The notes under the pieces were generated by a model. It was not told where the DNA came from, did not search any database, and saw nothing but the letters and a program-made list of their open reading frames with translations. This document shows, in pieces, positions 41,810 through 53,640 of a stretch of 64,000 nt of DNA (position 1 is the first letter of the stretch; each line of letters starts with the position of its first letter). A program made the translations under genes and the position numbers. The stretch lies in assembly GCA_963210315.1 (NCBI GenBank), contig OY723276.1, positions 372,001-436,000 on the forward strand, given 5' to 3'. The DNA comes from Rhynchopus euleeides (taxonomy: Eukaryota; Euglenozoa; Diplonemea; Diplonemida; Diplonemidae).

Positions 41810-43006
41810 CTAAACAACGATCGCCACGGCAGCCATCAGGAGAAACCCGGTGAAGCACGACATAAGCTTTGTCGGAAGGGCATCGCCGTGCAGCTCCTCT
41901 GGGATGAATTCCATAAGGGAGATGTAGATGAAGGTGCCAGACCCGAGGGACTGGCACACAGCTGCGAATACGCTGACGGTGGAGGAGGCGAAGAGGTCGG
42001 CGATGATATAACCGAGGGCGGACCCGGCGGGGGTCATGCAGCTGAAGATGATGGCGTACCACACATGCGTCGCGGGGTCGATCTCCGCGCGGAAGAGGGA
42101 GATTCCGAGCGAGACTGCGGCGAGAAACTTGTGGCTGAGGATCGCAACCGTCAGCAACAGGATGCTCTTTTCCCCCTGCGCTGTCCCGAGCGCCAGCCCC
42201 TCGATCACGCTGTGGAACGACAGGACGAGCAGCACGGTGACCGCAACCCACATCCCGGTCGGCTTCTCCGTGAAACTCACCGAAACCCCCGACACGGGGT
42301 TCGCATGGCAGTCCTCCGGGTCGCAGATCTTCGCATGCTCGCAGGGCCGAGGGGACCCCTTTGCCATATGCTGCGACAGGCTCACACCGCTCTCCAGACC
42401 CTGCCTGAAGATCTTCGAGGTGTACGACAAGTGGTGGTGGTGGTCCGACACGTTACAGTCATCCCTCGGAGGCTCCGTCGTGCCGTACCCAATCACGGGG
42501 AGGGGATCCTTGCAGTAGCCCGAAGAGGCAAGGCAGGGGACCTCCTCGTCGGTATCGGAATGGTGGGCCATGAAGGTGGGGCTGCCGCGGCTGGCGCGGC
42601 GGAGGGCTGCGATGATAGCCTCGTGTTGGCCGGCGAAAACCTTCTCGACGATGAGGACAGCGAAGAGCCCGAGACAGCAGAAGAAGTTTGAGAGGGGGTA
42701 GTCCGTCGACTCGGCGAGTGTCTCCGAGGCATCGGGCAGGAGGTGGCACATCGCGACGCTCAGGATGACGCCTGCGGAGAAGAGCGTGGCGTAGGACAGC
42801 GTAGTCTCCTCGGAGCGGAAGCGGAGTGGGAGGATGACGCCCATAAACCCCATCAGCCACACCAGCACGATCACCAGACCCTTCGTGATCCCAGCATCGG
42901 AACCCGCTCCTGCAGGGCCTGCCATGATATGTCCCTCCCGCCCTGCGCTGTGGTGGAGAAGGGTGGTGGTGGCGGTGGTGGTGGGGACTCCCACACAGGC
43001 CGACAT
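41810..43006 (-). CDS. ZIP-family zinc/metal transporter, 398 aa
   Basis: A single exon, ATG at 43006 to TAG at 41810; a second in-frame ATG at 42925 (MAGPAGAGSD) is an alternative start. About eight hydrophobic segments follow the ZIP pattern: three near the N-terminus (KGLVIVLVWLMGFMGVILPL, LFSAGVILSVAMCHLLPD, NFFCCLGLFAVLIVEKVF), a cytosolic loop with a histidine cluster DHHHH (189-192) and CxxxxC-type cysteines, and then five more. TM4 carries HSVIEG (265-270) and TM5 carries HKFLAA (292-297), the metal-binding pair of the SLC39/ZIP family. These proteins move Zn2+ or Fe2+ into the cytosol from outside or from organelles. Length is normal for the family. Confidence 0.93.
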   Translation of the reverse strand: MSACVGVPTTTATTTLLHHSAGREGHIMAGPAGAGSDAGITKGLVIVLVWLMGFMGVILPLRFRSEETTLSYATLFSAGVILSVAMCHLLPDASETLAESTDYPLSNFFCCLGLFAVLIVEKVFAGQHEAIIAALRRASRGSPTFMAHHSDTDEEVPCLASSGYCKDPLPVIGYGTTEPPRDDCNVSDHHHHLSYTSKIFRQGLESGVSLSQHMAKGSPRPCEHAKICDPEDCHANPVSGVSVSFTEKPTGMWVAVTVLLVLSFHSVIEGLALGTAQGEKSILLLTVAILSHKFLAAVSLGISLFRAEIDPATHVWYAIIFSCMTPAGSALGYIIADLFASSTVSVFAAVCQSLGSGTFIYISLMEFIPEELHGDALPTKLMSCFTGFLLMAAVAIVV

Positions 43007-43726
43007 AGGGTTGGGTTTGGGGCGGAGAAGAAGAGGGGTTTTGATGGGGGGTGTGATGGGTTTGATCGTCGAGAGATGAATGGCAAAAAAAAAGGGCGAG
43101 TCTCGCTTCCCAGCACCTCTTTTCTTGCAATGGTGAGTCCGAGATAGAAGAAGGGGGGAGAGAGGGGGGGGGGGGGGAAACAGAGAACTGACACCATTCG
43201 ATGTGCAGGTTGGGCGGGGGTGAGGGGGTGAAGGGGTGAAGGGGTCTTCTGTGGACATATAACTGTCGCCACCACCTGCAGCGAGCGCCGTTCCTCGTGT
43301 CTCTCTCTCTCTCTCTGTATCACCCCCCCCCCCCATCCCCCCTTCTCCCGCACGTTAAAAGCTTATTTTGTTGTTGTTTTTTTAAGTGTAGGCCGCACCG
43401 ATCACGAGAACCCTTATGCATGCCTCTCCCTATGCCACTGGACACACGGAGGGGAGGGGGAGGGGGGGGGGGTGGATGGAGTGCTGCTTTCCCCTCCTCA
43501 CAACCCCCCCCACCCCCCCACACCCGTTGCCACCTGAAAGGAACCTCAACACCCTCCCCCCCGCTCCCCGCTGTAACAACAAAGGAGATGAGGGCTGTGT
43601 GTGTGTGCCTATTTCAGGTTCAGACTCTTCTCCGAACGCAGAACATCCCAGAACCCTGGAAGGGGTGGGTGAGGATGGTTTGCAAAGGGTCTGCATGGTG
43701 AACAAAATGGGATTTCCCTGGGCTGG

Positions 43727-43829
43727 GGGGGGGCCCTCGCTACCAGTCACAGCTCGTCAGTCAGTGAGGGGAAGTGGGCCGTGGCTCGCTTCTTCTCACT
43801 CTAGTCACACCTGGGAGCGAGGGGCCCCC
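43727..43829. mobile_element. MITE with GGGGCCCTCGCTACC ends
   Basis: Ends GGGGGCCCTCGCTACCAGT and inverse ...CTGGGAGCGAGGGGCCCCC. It is internally related to 9423-9616 and 63347-63460 (GAGTGAG, CACTCTAGTCACACCTGG). Confidence 0.75.
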
Positions 43830-43977
43830 TTGAGGGGGTTCTTTTCGCTCCGGCCCCCCTCCCCCTCCCCCCCCCCCCCCCGAAGTTCGGCGAACTGTCA
43901 GAGAAATTGGAAAACGAGGAAGAGGAATCAGAAGAAGAAGGAATAAAAAAACCGCGTGGAAGCTAGAGGGGCAAGCT

Positions 43978-44034
43978 GCAGAAGAAGAAGAAGAAGAAGA
44001 AGAAGAAGAAGAAGAAGAAGAAGAAGAAGAAGAA
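43978..44034. repeat. (GAA)n microsatellite
   Basis: Nineteen GAA-type units. Confidence 0.95.
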
Positions 44035-44783
44035 TGGGGGGATGTGGGGGGGGGGGGGGGTAATATAAAAACCATGCCTGCATTGTGCGCCGCCCCCTCC
44101 CCTCCCCCCCCCCCGTCCCCAACCCCACCCACAATCTCCGTTGTTTTTTAAAGTTTTTTTTAGTTCTTTTCTCGCCCGAGACACGGCACGCCGGGGTGCC
44201 GTCAGGCAGAGAGCGTGGGAGGGTGGGTGAAGGGTGTGTGCGGCGGGAGAGTGTGTGTCGGTTAGTTGGATTGCCCACCCCACCCACCACCCACCCCCCA
44301 CCCCTCTTCCCTCCGTCAGGCCACCCTTCCAATCACTCTAATGTTAGATTCCCGGGGCACAGTGTTCTGCGTGTGTGTCTTTTGCGATGCTTTATTTGCA
44401 ATACCCCCCCCCCCCCATTTATTTGCTCCCCTTCACACCATGGTTTCTTCACAGGAGTGCGTTCGTCCATGCTGGGCGTGTCGGCTTCAGGCGGATATCT
44501 CTTTTTACATTTTTTATAAAAGAGGACGCGGTGCCCAAGGTTCCACCCCTGTCACTTTGGAGTCCATTCCTCCCGCGCTCAAAAAATACCCCCCCCCCCC
44601 TCCCCCCCTCCCCACCCCACAGCGCCCGAGGCTAGATGGCAGCAGAGGGCGTGGCTGGCACAGCGTGGGTGCCCCTTCCCCACCCCCTCCCCCAACACTG
44701 GTGGTGCCTAGGGCATTATTACAGTGCTGATCAGCCTGGAGGGAAGAGGGGGGTGGGGGGGTATGGATGAAGAAGAGACCTGC

Positions 44784-46192
44784 TTAGTCCATCCTGCTCT
44801 TGATATCGCGTGTGATGCACTTCCCATCCGCGGTCAGCACCTGTTTGTTTGTTGTGAGGGGGGGGGGGGTCGATTGTCCGGCGTTAGTTTGTCGAAAGCG
44901 GAAGCAAAGGCAAGACTCCCTTTTTGTTGCGCGATTGAGTGTTGCGAGGGAGGTTGAAATATAGAAATCAGCAATATTCTGGGGGGTCTTCACTGGTCGG
45001 TGTGCTTCATTATTCTCCGTCAGTTTTCACCTAGCTTCCCTGAGGGGGAAATGCACCAAAAAAAAACACTGGCGATCACCCCGTAGCGAAGACCCCCTCT
45101 GTCATTTTTGTAGTCACTTTTTGGGTGTTGTGATGGGGGAGGGTGGGGTGTACGGAGGACTTTGCTCTTTATGCAGGCAAGTGTCGCCTTGTCCCCAGCA
45201 CAGGGGCAAACATACCTTGACTGTGCACCCCCAACCTGACAGGCAGTCACGGTCGAGCGAGGTCATCAGCGCCTGTGGTTCGGGAAGGTGGGGTGTGGTG
45301 ACGCGGTGTGTATGAAAATTCCACCTGCCCAGAGGGGCCCAAACCCACCCACCCATCACACCCCCGCCTGGTGAGACACAACGCGGCATCCGGTGGCAAG
45401 TTTCGGCACCAGCCGGAGTGCGGTTGTGTATGCAGGCGTCGTGCAGCTGCTGTGGCATACTTGGCTGATGGTCTCGAACAGCTCGTCAGGGCCCATGTCA
45501 GGCTTCCACATCGACTCGCAGGTACCGAACAGCATGTCCGACGCAGTCCCGGCCACCATGAAGTCCTTGCTGGCGCTTGCTGCCCCGATCGAGTCCATCC
45601 CGCAGAGGTAAGCATCCCCGTCACCGTTGATGCCCGCAATGATGGGGTGCAGGAAGAACGACCCGAAGCGGTGCTCGTACATCATCTGTGGAGCGGGGTG
45701 CAGGGTGGTGTGTGGGGTACGCGCGGCGTGCCTGGGGTGAGGGCAAAATATGCAAAAAAGCAGGCAGACAGGGCATGGCAGTATGGCGTGAACGCACCAT
45801 GCGTGCGGCAAAACACTGGGAGCCCCGAACACTGAGAGAGTTTCTTGCATATTGTTGGGTCGGCCGCCCCCCCCCCCCCCCCACCCCACAGCGTGCGTCT
45901 GCGATGGACATACGTTGGAAATCATGCTGCCGACTGCCTCCACAGGCATCTCACGCTCCTCACGCAGCCTAAAGAGCTTCATGCGGAACTGCACCTTGGA
46001 CAGGACAGTCTGGTTGTCTGTTTCCAGCCCAGCGAGGCCGACGAACGCCTTGCGCCCCACCTGGTGCACCTTCACGTTGTTGCGCGAGATGGTCGCAAAC
46101 TGGGCGCCCATCCGGTGGTCCGACGCAATCGCCACACACCCCTTCCCAGACATCGCGACGCACGAGCCGCCGTTGTAGTTGTGGATCCCCAT
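44784..46192 (-). CDS. PSMB3: 20S proteasome subunit beta type-3, four exons, 205 aa
   Basis: Exons 46192-45914 (93 codons), 45685-45461 (75), 45272-45216 (19) and 44840-44784 (18 plus TAA) all join in phase 0 with donors GTATGT, GTATGC and GTATGT. The joined protein is 205 residues, the length typical of beta-3. It opens MGIHNYNGGSCVAMSGKGCV with no propeptide and no catalytic Thr1, as expected for this non-proteolytic subunit. It contains DHRMGAQ, VGLAGLETDNQTV, FGSFFLHPIIAGINGDGDAY, FMVAGTASDMLFGTCESMWK and DELFETISQ, and ends ITRDIKSRMD. It forms part of the inner beta ring of the 20S core. Intron 1 carries a long G/C run near the donor, and intron 3 (45215-44841) carries a 117-bp MITE. 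Confidence 0.96.
44981..45097. mobile_element. MITE inside proteasome intron 3
   Basis: Starts GGGGGGTCTTCACTGG and ends CCCGTAGCGAAGACCCCC. Homologous to 6511-6608. It is wholly contained in the last intron of the beta-3 gene and leaves the splice sites untouched. Confidence 0.75.
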
Positions 46193-47492
46193 TGCACAAC
46201 GCTCTGTGTCCCTCCCCCCCAAAAGAAAAACCTTCCTTTTTTTCCGCTCTCCCCTTATCCGTTTACCGGCCAAAAATTATCAAAAAAACCTTAGCTAACG
46301 CCACGGAACCGGTCGGGACAAAACGACGGGAAGGGGGCGCGTGTTGTGTAAGCCTGTATGAGGTGGGTTGTTGGCATCCACACTGGTTTCCCACTACAGC
46401 ACCGGGGAAGGCAGGCACGCCACAAGAGGGGACGGGTGGGTAGGTGGGTGGGGGGTACCGGGCTGCCCTGTGTGTGTCCTACGAAGGGTGTCGGGCCGCT
46501 GCCGCCCCGCCTGCCTCTCAGCCTCGAGAAGAGATGCCGTAGGACGAAAGCCCTTCACTCAGAACCATGCAGATGAGCGATCTGCCCCACAAAAGACACC
46601 CAAAAATATTAGGTGGTCGAAACTGACACAGTTTGGCACAGAGTGCGCCACAAGAAGGCCCTCCCCGCGCCCCAATCAGCAACCCGCAAATGGCGTATCG
46701 ACTCGGCTGATCACACAAGACCCACAGACAACCGTGTAGAACGTAACCAAACACCCTGATCTTGAGATACAATCTCCCCTGCGGGGGGAGATACACACAA
46801 CACGCCGAGTAGCGAAAAGCGGCTGGCAAAAAGCAGCCCGTCGGGGTGTGGCAAACACACAATTTTTGTCAAAAAAACACATTTTTAAGCACATGCATGA
46901 TGCGTAAAAGTGTAGGAGTGCTTCCGACGACCTGCTTCTTTTCAGTGTGTCTTGCTATTTCGTGTTCACATGTGCTCCACACCCACATCAAAGCAGCAGG
47001 CTAGGGTGGTGGAAGCGTCAACGCATCATTAAGGAAGAAGGAAGCACGGTCGCTACGCTTTTTTTCTCCCAACAAGGTACTTGTCAGGCGGAAATGCAGC
47101 GATAGGGGAAGTGCTAGGTGCTTGCCGTCACACACAGTCTTATGCGCCTGCCAATCACACACCAACACTTCCGCAGGCAAAATTTTCTGTGTGTGTCGTG
47201 CGATCAACGAAAAACTTTTTCTCGTTTACCTTTCGTATTTCTTCACGAATGATCCTGCACGACTCCAGCTATATTTTCTCTCTAGTCCCAACGACAACCC
47301 TGGAGTGCGGAACGACCGGGGGAGGTTTTTTTTTTGGAGAGGGGGCTCGGTGCCTGCGCGCGTCCTGTCGTCCGTTCGTCACGACCGGGGGAGTGACGTA
47401 CGCTGTGTCGCCCAAGGGCATTGTCCGGGGTGTGGCAAACACACAAAACACATTTTTTTCCTGATTCTCCTTGTGTAAACCACTCTACCATA
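46193..47492. other. intergenic upstream of the proteasome gene
   Basis: No gene is recognised. GGGGTGTGGCAAACACACAA occurs at about 46844 and again, in near-identical form, at 47429. Confidence 0.5.
47009..47066 (+). repeat. 57-bp dispersed repeat, near-copy of 5484-5540
   Basis: GTGGAAGCGTCAACGCATCA then TTAAGGAAGAAGGAAGCAC and GCTACGCTTTTTT, with two differences from the copy at 5.5 kb. Confidence 0.75.
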
Positions 47493-48631
47493 AAACCCTG
47501 TGCCTGGAATTTTGACCGAGTTAGATAAAATTTTCAGTGCAATCCTTCAGCACCTCCCCCCTAGATTTTTAGGTTTTCTTGACCCAATGGTCGAAATCTG
47601 CGACATAGTGGAAATCCCGGGGACATGTCGAATTCGAAAATTTTGGGTCAAAAAACCCCAGGGGGACCCTTTGGTTTCACCCCCTGCTGGGGGGCCTGGT
47701 GGGCGTTCAGGTGTGCTGAGACCCTTCGGGTTCTGACAGAGTGCAGCAATGGTAATCAACCGTCGTGAACGTACTTTCGTGCCGGCATGGCTATCCATGG
47801 GCACCGTGGCATGTCGCCGCATCCGTCCCGATCAACAAGTGCCAGAGGTAAATCAGGAGTCCTGGTCCAGTGCAGGCACCTGCGCTGCAGATACCCAAGG
47901 GACTGTTGTGCACAAAAATGCACACGCAAGGACATCAACTGACCGAGGCAATGCACCTCGCAGCCTATCGATTCGATTCGGGGCACCAAGCCTCACGAGC
48001 TGGTCACGCGATACCAGGTTACTCTGCGTGGCATATTCCGTGCAGCCGAAATGGCTTGGGCAGCAGTGCACAGGAACTTCTGCTGCACTGCGACAGGACA
48101 ACCCAAGCACGTGCCGCGTACATCCGGAGGTGAAGTTGGATGAGGAAGATCGGTGGCTTCTGGGAGGAAGAGGGCCACCGCGTCCACGTCGCGGATAGCA
48201 CACTCAGCACACGAGCGGGCGTTGCATGAAATCCCCCATGTGTAAACAGGGGAAATCGGCCTTTTAGGTGATCCTGGTCAGGAATAAAAATTCCCACACA
48301 TATTTTTCGACTTCCTGAGGCCAAAAACCGGTGTTCCTGGACCCAGATGTGACATCTGGATGACATAATAAAAATCCAGAGTGCCTTAGAGGCGCGCGGG
48401 ACATTTTTTTGGGGGTCGTGGCTGGGGACCCCCTATTTTGGGGGATTTCCCGTAGGTGGAAAATGTCGATTTTCCAATTTTAAATCACTCTGGGGGCACC
48501 TGCGGGGCCATATTTTGCATTTTCAGACAGGGGACCTACACCCTACAAACCCGATTTTCGGGTTTTTTGACCATTTTTTGCCTTGTGCGAAAATGTGATA
48601 TTTTTTGAACAAAATTCCAGGCACAGGGTTT
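47493..48631. mobile_element. element C, 1.14 kb with 21-bp inverted ends
   Basis: AAACCCTGTGCCTGGAATTT is repeated in perfect inverse at 48612-48631 (about 21 bp). Subterminal sequence is AT-rich with many TTTTGGG/CCCAAAA patches on both sides, and the centre is GC-balanced. Left flank is TA and the right side also allows a TA. Open frames in the centre match nothing I recognise. Size is close to element B but sequence is unrelated. Probably a non-autonomous DNA transposon. Confidence 0.65.
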
Positions 48632-49231
48632 AAAGAAACAGTCAGGGGGGGGTTAGGGGGCTGCCGTGAGAACGAGGAGTCGCTGGATGATGCCATGTGT
48701 ACAGCGTGGCGGCAACGGAGAGAGAAAGATACGTGCGGAATTAGATGGTGATTTTATTCTTCTGGTGGAAGGTGTCATCGCTACGAAGGGGGGGGGGGGA
48801 ATGGACAGTTGTGGAGCCTTTCCTCCTGTTGCTTTGTTGGTGAAATTTTCCGAGCTTTGTCGGGGGCGGGGGGGGGGGGGGGGAGCTGTTGGGGCGAAGA
48901 CACCCATTCCCTTCCTTGATTCGCAGATAATATTTTATTGTGAATTTCGGGGGTGGGTATAAGCGGGAAAACACACATGAGAGGGAGGGGGGGGGCACTG
49001 CCGCAACATCACATACAACTATCATACAGGAGGGTTACACACACACACACACACATTTCACAGGGGTCTTCGATATCGGCAACCTATGGGAAAAGTTCAG
49101 CCAATTCTCCACCTAAAATACTACGAGAAACACTTGGCCTCTATGCTGTGAGTGTTGCATTGGACGCTTCCACCTGTTGAACGGGCTCCACCTCTTGCAC
49201 TTTGAACCCCCCCCCCCCCCATATTTTTTTT
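48632..49231. other. intergenic, no gene recognised
   Basis: Contains poly-G runs (48789, 48868) and a 59-bp segment (49115-49173) that recurs at 49475-49533. Confidence 0.5.
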
Positions 49232-51629
49232 TGATTTGACAACTCCGGTTTGGTGTACCTCGATGAGCTTACCTTACCTTGTCGTCGGACACAACATATC
49301 ATCGTTGTCCCAAACCCCGTAACCCACGTGAAGTGGATCATCTGAAGTGCAGAATGAGGTGGAGCAGGTGGAGCACGAAACATAAGTAAACCATAGCAAG
49401 AGAGGCCAGCAGCAGTCCCGAGTCCATCGCGTTCCTCGTAGCATTTCCCGTACCACACAGGTGTGTTATGTGCAAAATACTACGAGAAACACTTGGCCTC
49501 TATGCTGTGAGTGTTGCATTGGACGCTTCCACCCAGGACCCTTAGGACCCAAGGACTTAGGGACGCCGCGCGAACGGTCTACTATTGAAGTGATCAGGCT
49601 CCGTCGCCCATCGTATGCATCCCTCCGATGGTAATGTACCGCTTTCTACGTTGTCACGAGCACCTTGTACGGAAAACGATCGAACCTCACTCGCTGAGGG
49701 GATCCGCCTGCCTCGGCCGTGTGCCGCCGTCGTGTGGTCAGCCTCGTGATTCTTGGTGTGCCCTATCGACAACATGCCTGTCTCTCCAGTTGCCGCACCC
49801 GGCGAGAGAGTTGATGCGTCTCAACCCGGCGAAACTAAGGGGGCAAAGGTTGCACACAGCCCCGCCTGTGCTGCAACCACCCGCTCTTGGCTGACCCCCG
49901 ACGTCTGGTGCGTTTCCCACTCCGGGTATTTGAATCCTCACCCTGTACCTCTTCGGGATCCTCCATCCCCTGGGGAACCCTTCCCCTCGAGGCTTCTTCA
50001 CGTCTCCGACATATTGGTGTGTGCCCACATGACCCTTCTTCCTGACATCCTCGATGTCGTTTTGCACCCCGGGCGATGCACTGAGACGGCCGTATCCAGG
50101 TAGTCAGTGGCCATGCCCAGCCCCTCAGCGTGACAGTCCTCTGGTGCGCTCCCAGCACCACCACCGCGACGCTCGTGCATATTCAGCCACCATGACCCGG
50201 CAGCTCTCGCCTGGGGACAGGGCTCAGCGGATCGAGAAATCACAGTCTGAAACTCGCCTCCCAGCTCCTCCGCAGCAGTCTACTGTCCGGCCGTCTTAAA
50301 CTCTCGCCCTTCGGGAGCCCGGCCAACACCCGGTGCTTTCCGGCGTGATCTCGATCGCTCTGTGGCTCTCTGTGTCCTCTCCGGTCTTCGCTGGCTGCGA
50401 GCGAGTTGCGGGGTGAAGCCCAACGCGCCTCTTCATGGCGCACTGGAGACGCTGCATGGAGTGCCCAGGGGTAGGTGTGAGAGGTGCCGGCCCTTCTGGG
50501 TGAAAGAGGGCGATCGCGCGCACTGTCGTCTCCTGAACTCCGCTCGAGCGGTGGACAACACGTTCCTGCGGCCCCCTTCCCACTGGGCTGATCCCCACTG
50601 TACCTGCCCCATCGCCCGCCTCGTAGACAGCGCATCAAACGGAGGCCCTGTGGCCCCACGTGGCGTCGATTCAGTGGTAACGCCCGGACTCAGTGTGGAG
50701 GGCGTATTTCCCGGTGCGTGAGGAAATTCGAGGCCCTGGAGGTGTGGGCATGCCAGAAGGATTCTCGGAGTCGCCTTCTTAATGAGAGAGGTGAGTCCCC
50801 GCGGACCGGAGCTTGTCGCACGCTGCAGTCGCTGTTCGGGCTTGTCGAGTAGGCTGCTGGGTACTCGGGAAGACTGGCCGACTGCCCCCCAACCTTGTGG
50901 AATGATCTCGGCCCGCTGCCATGGCTGCGGTTTCGGTGGACCCCCTCAGCGGCGGCACCGCTGACACAGGCGATGCGGACGCGTCTCTCAGTCGCTGCTT
51001 CTTTTGCTCCCCGAGCAGTGCAGCTTGGGAGAGCGTCTCGGCTGTGTTGGATACCTGATCTCTGTGTATGTCCCACGGCACCTCGCAGGTGTCCAGTCAG
51101 CAGCTCCCCTTCCCTGCATGGAACTGTGAGGTCGTACGTCTCAACACCGGGCCACAGACGCCCGGAACTCCCCCTGACCCCTGTGAATAATGCAGGCTTG
51201 AATGTGTGTCCCCCGGCAGGGAGACTATGCTTCGACGGAGTATGCCCCGCTTGGGGCGTGTGCGGGCATCCGCTTGACGCCGGGGTGCGCGTAGTCGGCA
51301 TTCGCGCAGATAAGCTGGGCACGACAGACGTGCCGGCTTCTCGGGGGCGTGTCCGGGGGCGTTGCATTGGTACACGAAAACTGTCGCCCTCGGAAAGCTC
51401 ACGTCGCGTCACCGTGCTCGAGCTGGATCTGGCAGGCTGTGTGTGACAGGCCACCCTTCCGCCTTCAGGTGCCGTCGCTCGGGCAAAAAGGGTGTATTTC
51501 TCAATCAAGAGAGTATGCCCCTCACGATTGTGGCACGATTGTGTCTCCCCGGGTCAGGCTCGGTATTCCAGTCGAAAGCGTAAATGCCCCTCGGCACTGT
51601 GCTGGGCGGGGTTGTGTCTCGGTCAGGAG

Positions 51630-52500
51630 AGGAGGTGCCCCTCAGGCAAAATCCTGCGTCTCGCGGTCGGGAGTGAGTGCCCCTCGGCAGGAATGTGTCT
51701 CGGCCAGGTGTCCCTCAGGCAGGGAATGTAATGTCTCGGCCCGGTGTCCCTCGGGCATGAATGTGCGTCTTGGCCAGGTGCCCCTCAGGCAGGGTGCCCC
51801 GTAGGCGGAAGTGTATGTCGCGGCCAGATGCCCCTCAGGCAGGGTGCCCCGTAGGCGGAAATGTATGTCTTGACCAGGTGCCCCTCGGGCAGGGTGCCTC
51901 GTAGGCGGAAGTGTATGTCTTGGCCAGGTGCCCCTCGGGCAGGGTGCCTCGTAGGCGGAAGTGTATGTCTTGGCCAGGTGCCCCTCGGGCAGGGTGTCTC
52001 GTAGGCGGAAGTGTCTGTCTTGGCCAGGTGCCCCTCGGGCAGGGTGCCTCGTAGGCGGAAGTGTCTGTCTTGGCCAGGTGCCCCTCGGGCAGGGTGCCTC
52101 GTAGGCGGGAAGTGTATGTCTTGGCCAGGTGCCCCTCGGGCAGGGTGCCTCGTAGGCGGAAGTGTATGTCTTGGCCAGGTGCCCCTCGGGCAGGGTGCCT
52201 CGTAGGCAGAGGTGTCTGTCTTGGCCAGGTGCCCCTCGGGCAGGGTGCCCCGTAGGCGGAAGTGTGTGTCTTGACCAGGTGCCCCTCGGGCAGGGTGCCT
52301 CGTAGGCGGAAATGTATGTCTTGGCCAGGTGCTCCTCAGGCAGGGTGCCCCGCAAGCGTAAGCTGTAGGTATGTCGTGGCCAGGTGCCCCTCAGGCAGGT
52401 AATGTCTCGGCGAGATGCCCCTCGGGCAGGAAAAATGCGTCTCGGCTAGGTGCCCCTCAGGCAGAAGTGGGTGTCTCGGTCCGATGCTCCTCGGCAAGAT
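51630..52500. repeat. 50-bp minisatellite with TGCCCCTCGGGCA hairpin
   Basis: About twenty units, most exactly 50 bp: GTGCCCCTCGGGCAGGGTGC then CTCGTAGGCGGAAGTGTATG and TCTTGGCCAG. The core TGCCC-CTC-GGGCA is a perfect 5-bp hairpin. The period is not a multiple of three, so the long frames through it are not evidence of coding. Confidence 0.9.
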
Positions 52501-52979
52501 CGTGTCTCGGTCAGGAAAGTAGGAGTTGGATATCACTGACGTCACTTTGCTGCATCAGTATCGACCCATTTATCAGCACCCGACTGTTGCTCTTGGTCCC
52601 GCCTTTGTCAGCGCCTCTGTGACGGAACCTCCAGCTGAAGTATGCGTTTGGAAACCTTGAGCGCGATCAAGCGTGAAGCAGGTTTTCGGCGAGGCGCGGT
52701 GATAGTCTCGATGGCTGATGGGAATGTCCTCAATCCGCTGCGGCCACGGGCGCAGCGCTGTCCCGCTGTCACGTTCATAAGCGGCGGAGGACCACCTTGA
52801 ACACCACGGCGTCATCATCCCCATCTTTTTGCGCCCCTCCTTCGTGCTGATCCCCCCGTGCACCTCGCCGTCATTTATTAGAACCAGTGCGTGGGGGTGT
52901 TGTTGTCCTCAACCGCGGCTTCGGCCCTCTTGAGACCTGACACGAGCATGGTGTGAGGGTCGTCTTCTCGGTCGGGATT
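52501..52979. other. non-repetitive spacer between the two minisatellites
   Basis: No gene is recognised. Confidence 0.5.
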
Positions 52980-53640
52980 TGGTGCCCCTCGGGCAAGATT
53001 GTGTATCTCTCGGTCGGGAGAGCGGGTGCCCCTCGGGCAAAATTTTTGTCTCGGTCAGGAGAACAGGTGCCCCTCGGGCGAGATGCTGCGTCTCTCGGTC
53101 GGGAGAGTGGGTGCCCCTCGGGCATAGTTTTGTCTCGGTCAGGATAACGGGTGCCCCTCGGGCAAAACTGCGTGTCTCTCGGTCGGGAGAGTGAGTGCCC
53201 CTCGGGCAGAATATTGTCTCGGTCAGGAGAACAGGTGCCCCTCGGGCGAGATGCTGCGTCTCTCGGTCGGGAGAGTGGATGCCCCTCGGGCAGAATATTG
53301 TCTCGGTCAGGAGAACAGGTGCCCCTCGGGCAAGACTGCGTGTCTCTCGGTCGGGAGAGTGGGTGCCCCTCGGGCAAAATTTTTGTCTCGGTCAGGAGAA
53401 CAGGTGCCCCTCGGGCGAGATGCTGCGTCTCTCGGTCGGGAGAGTGGGTGCCCCTCGGGCAGAATATTGTCTCGGTCAGGAGAACAGGTGCCCCTCGGGC
53501 AAAACTGCGTGTCTCTCGGTCGGGAGAGTGAGTGCCCCTCGGGCAGAATATTGTCTCGGTCAGGAAACCAGGTGCCCCTCGGGCAAGACTGCGTGTCTCT
53601 CGGTCAGGAGAGTGGGTGCCCCTCGGGCAGGGTAGAATGC
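52980..53640. repeat. second hairpin minisatellite, alternating ~41- and ~44-bp units
   Basis: About sixteen GTGCCCCTCGGGCA cores. Two unit types alternate, one with TCTCGGTCAGGAGAACAG and one with TCTCTCGGTCGGGAGAGTG, making a higher-order repeat of about 85 bp. Confidence 0.9.

Larger units (their letters stand above)
43007..44783. other. intergenic between ZIP and proteasome genes
   Basis: No gene is recognised. It contains a MITE (43727-43829), a GAA microsatellite and many C/G runs. Confidence 0.6.

Noticed and set aside
47749-48198. Central frame of element C as a transposase
   Set aside because: No recognisable catalytic motif; composition not convincingly protein-like.
50690-51508. 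272-codon minus-strand frame as a gag or pol gene of the LTR-like structure
   Set aside because: No protease, RT or integrase motifs, and comparable frames on the other strand.
51642-52355. Long open frames through the 50-bp minisatellite (PRGTWP-type repeats)
   Set aside because: The period is not a multiple of three, several frames are open at once, and there is no start, domain or splice support.
52980-53640. CRISPR-like look of regularly spaced GTGCCCCTCGGGCA
   Set aside because: The stretches between cores are themselves repeated, not unique spacers, and the DNA is eukaryotic; this is a minisatellite.
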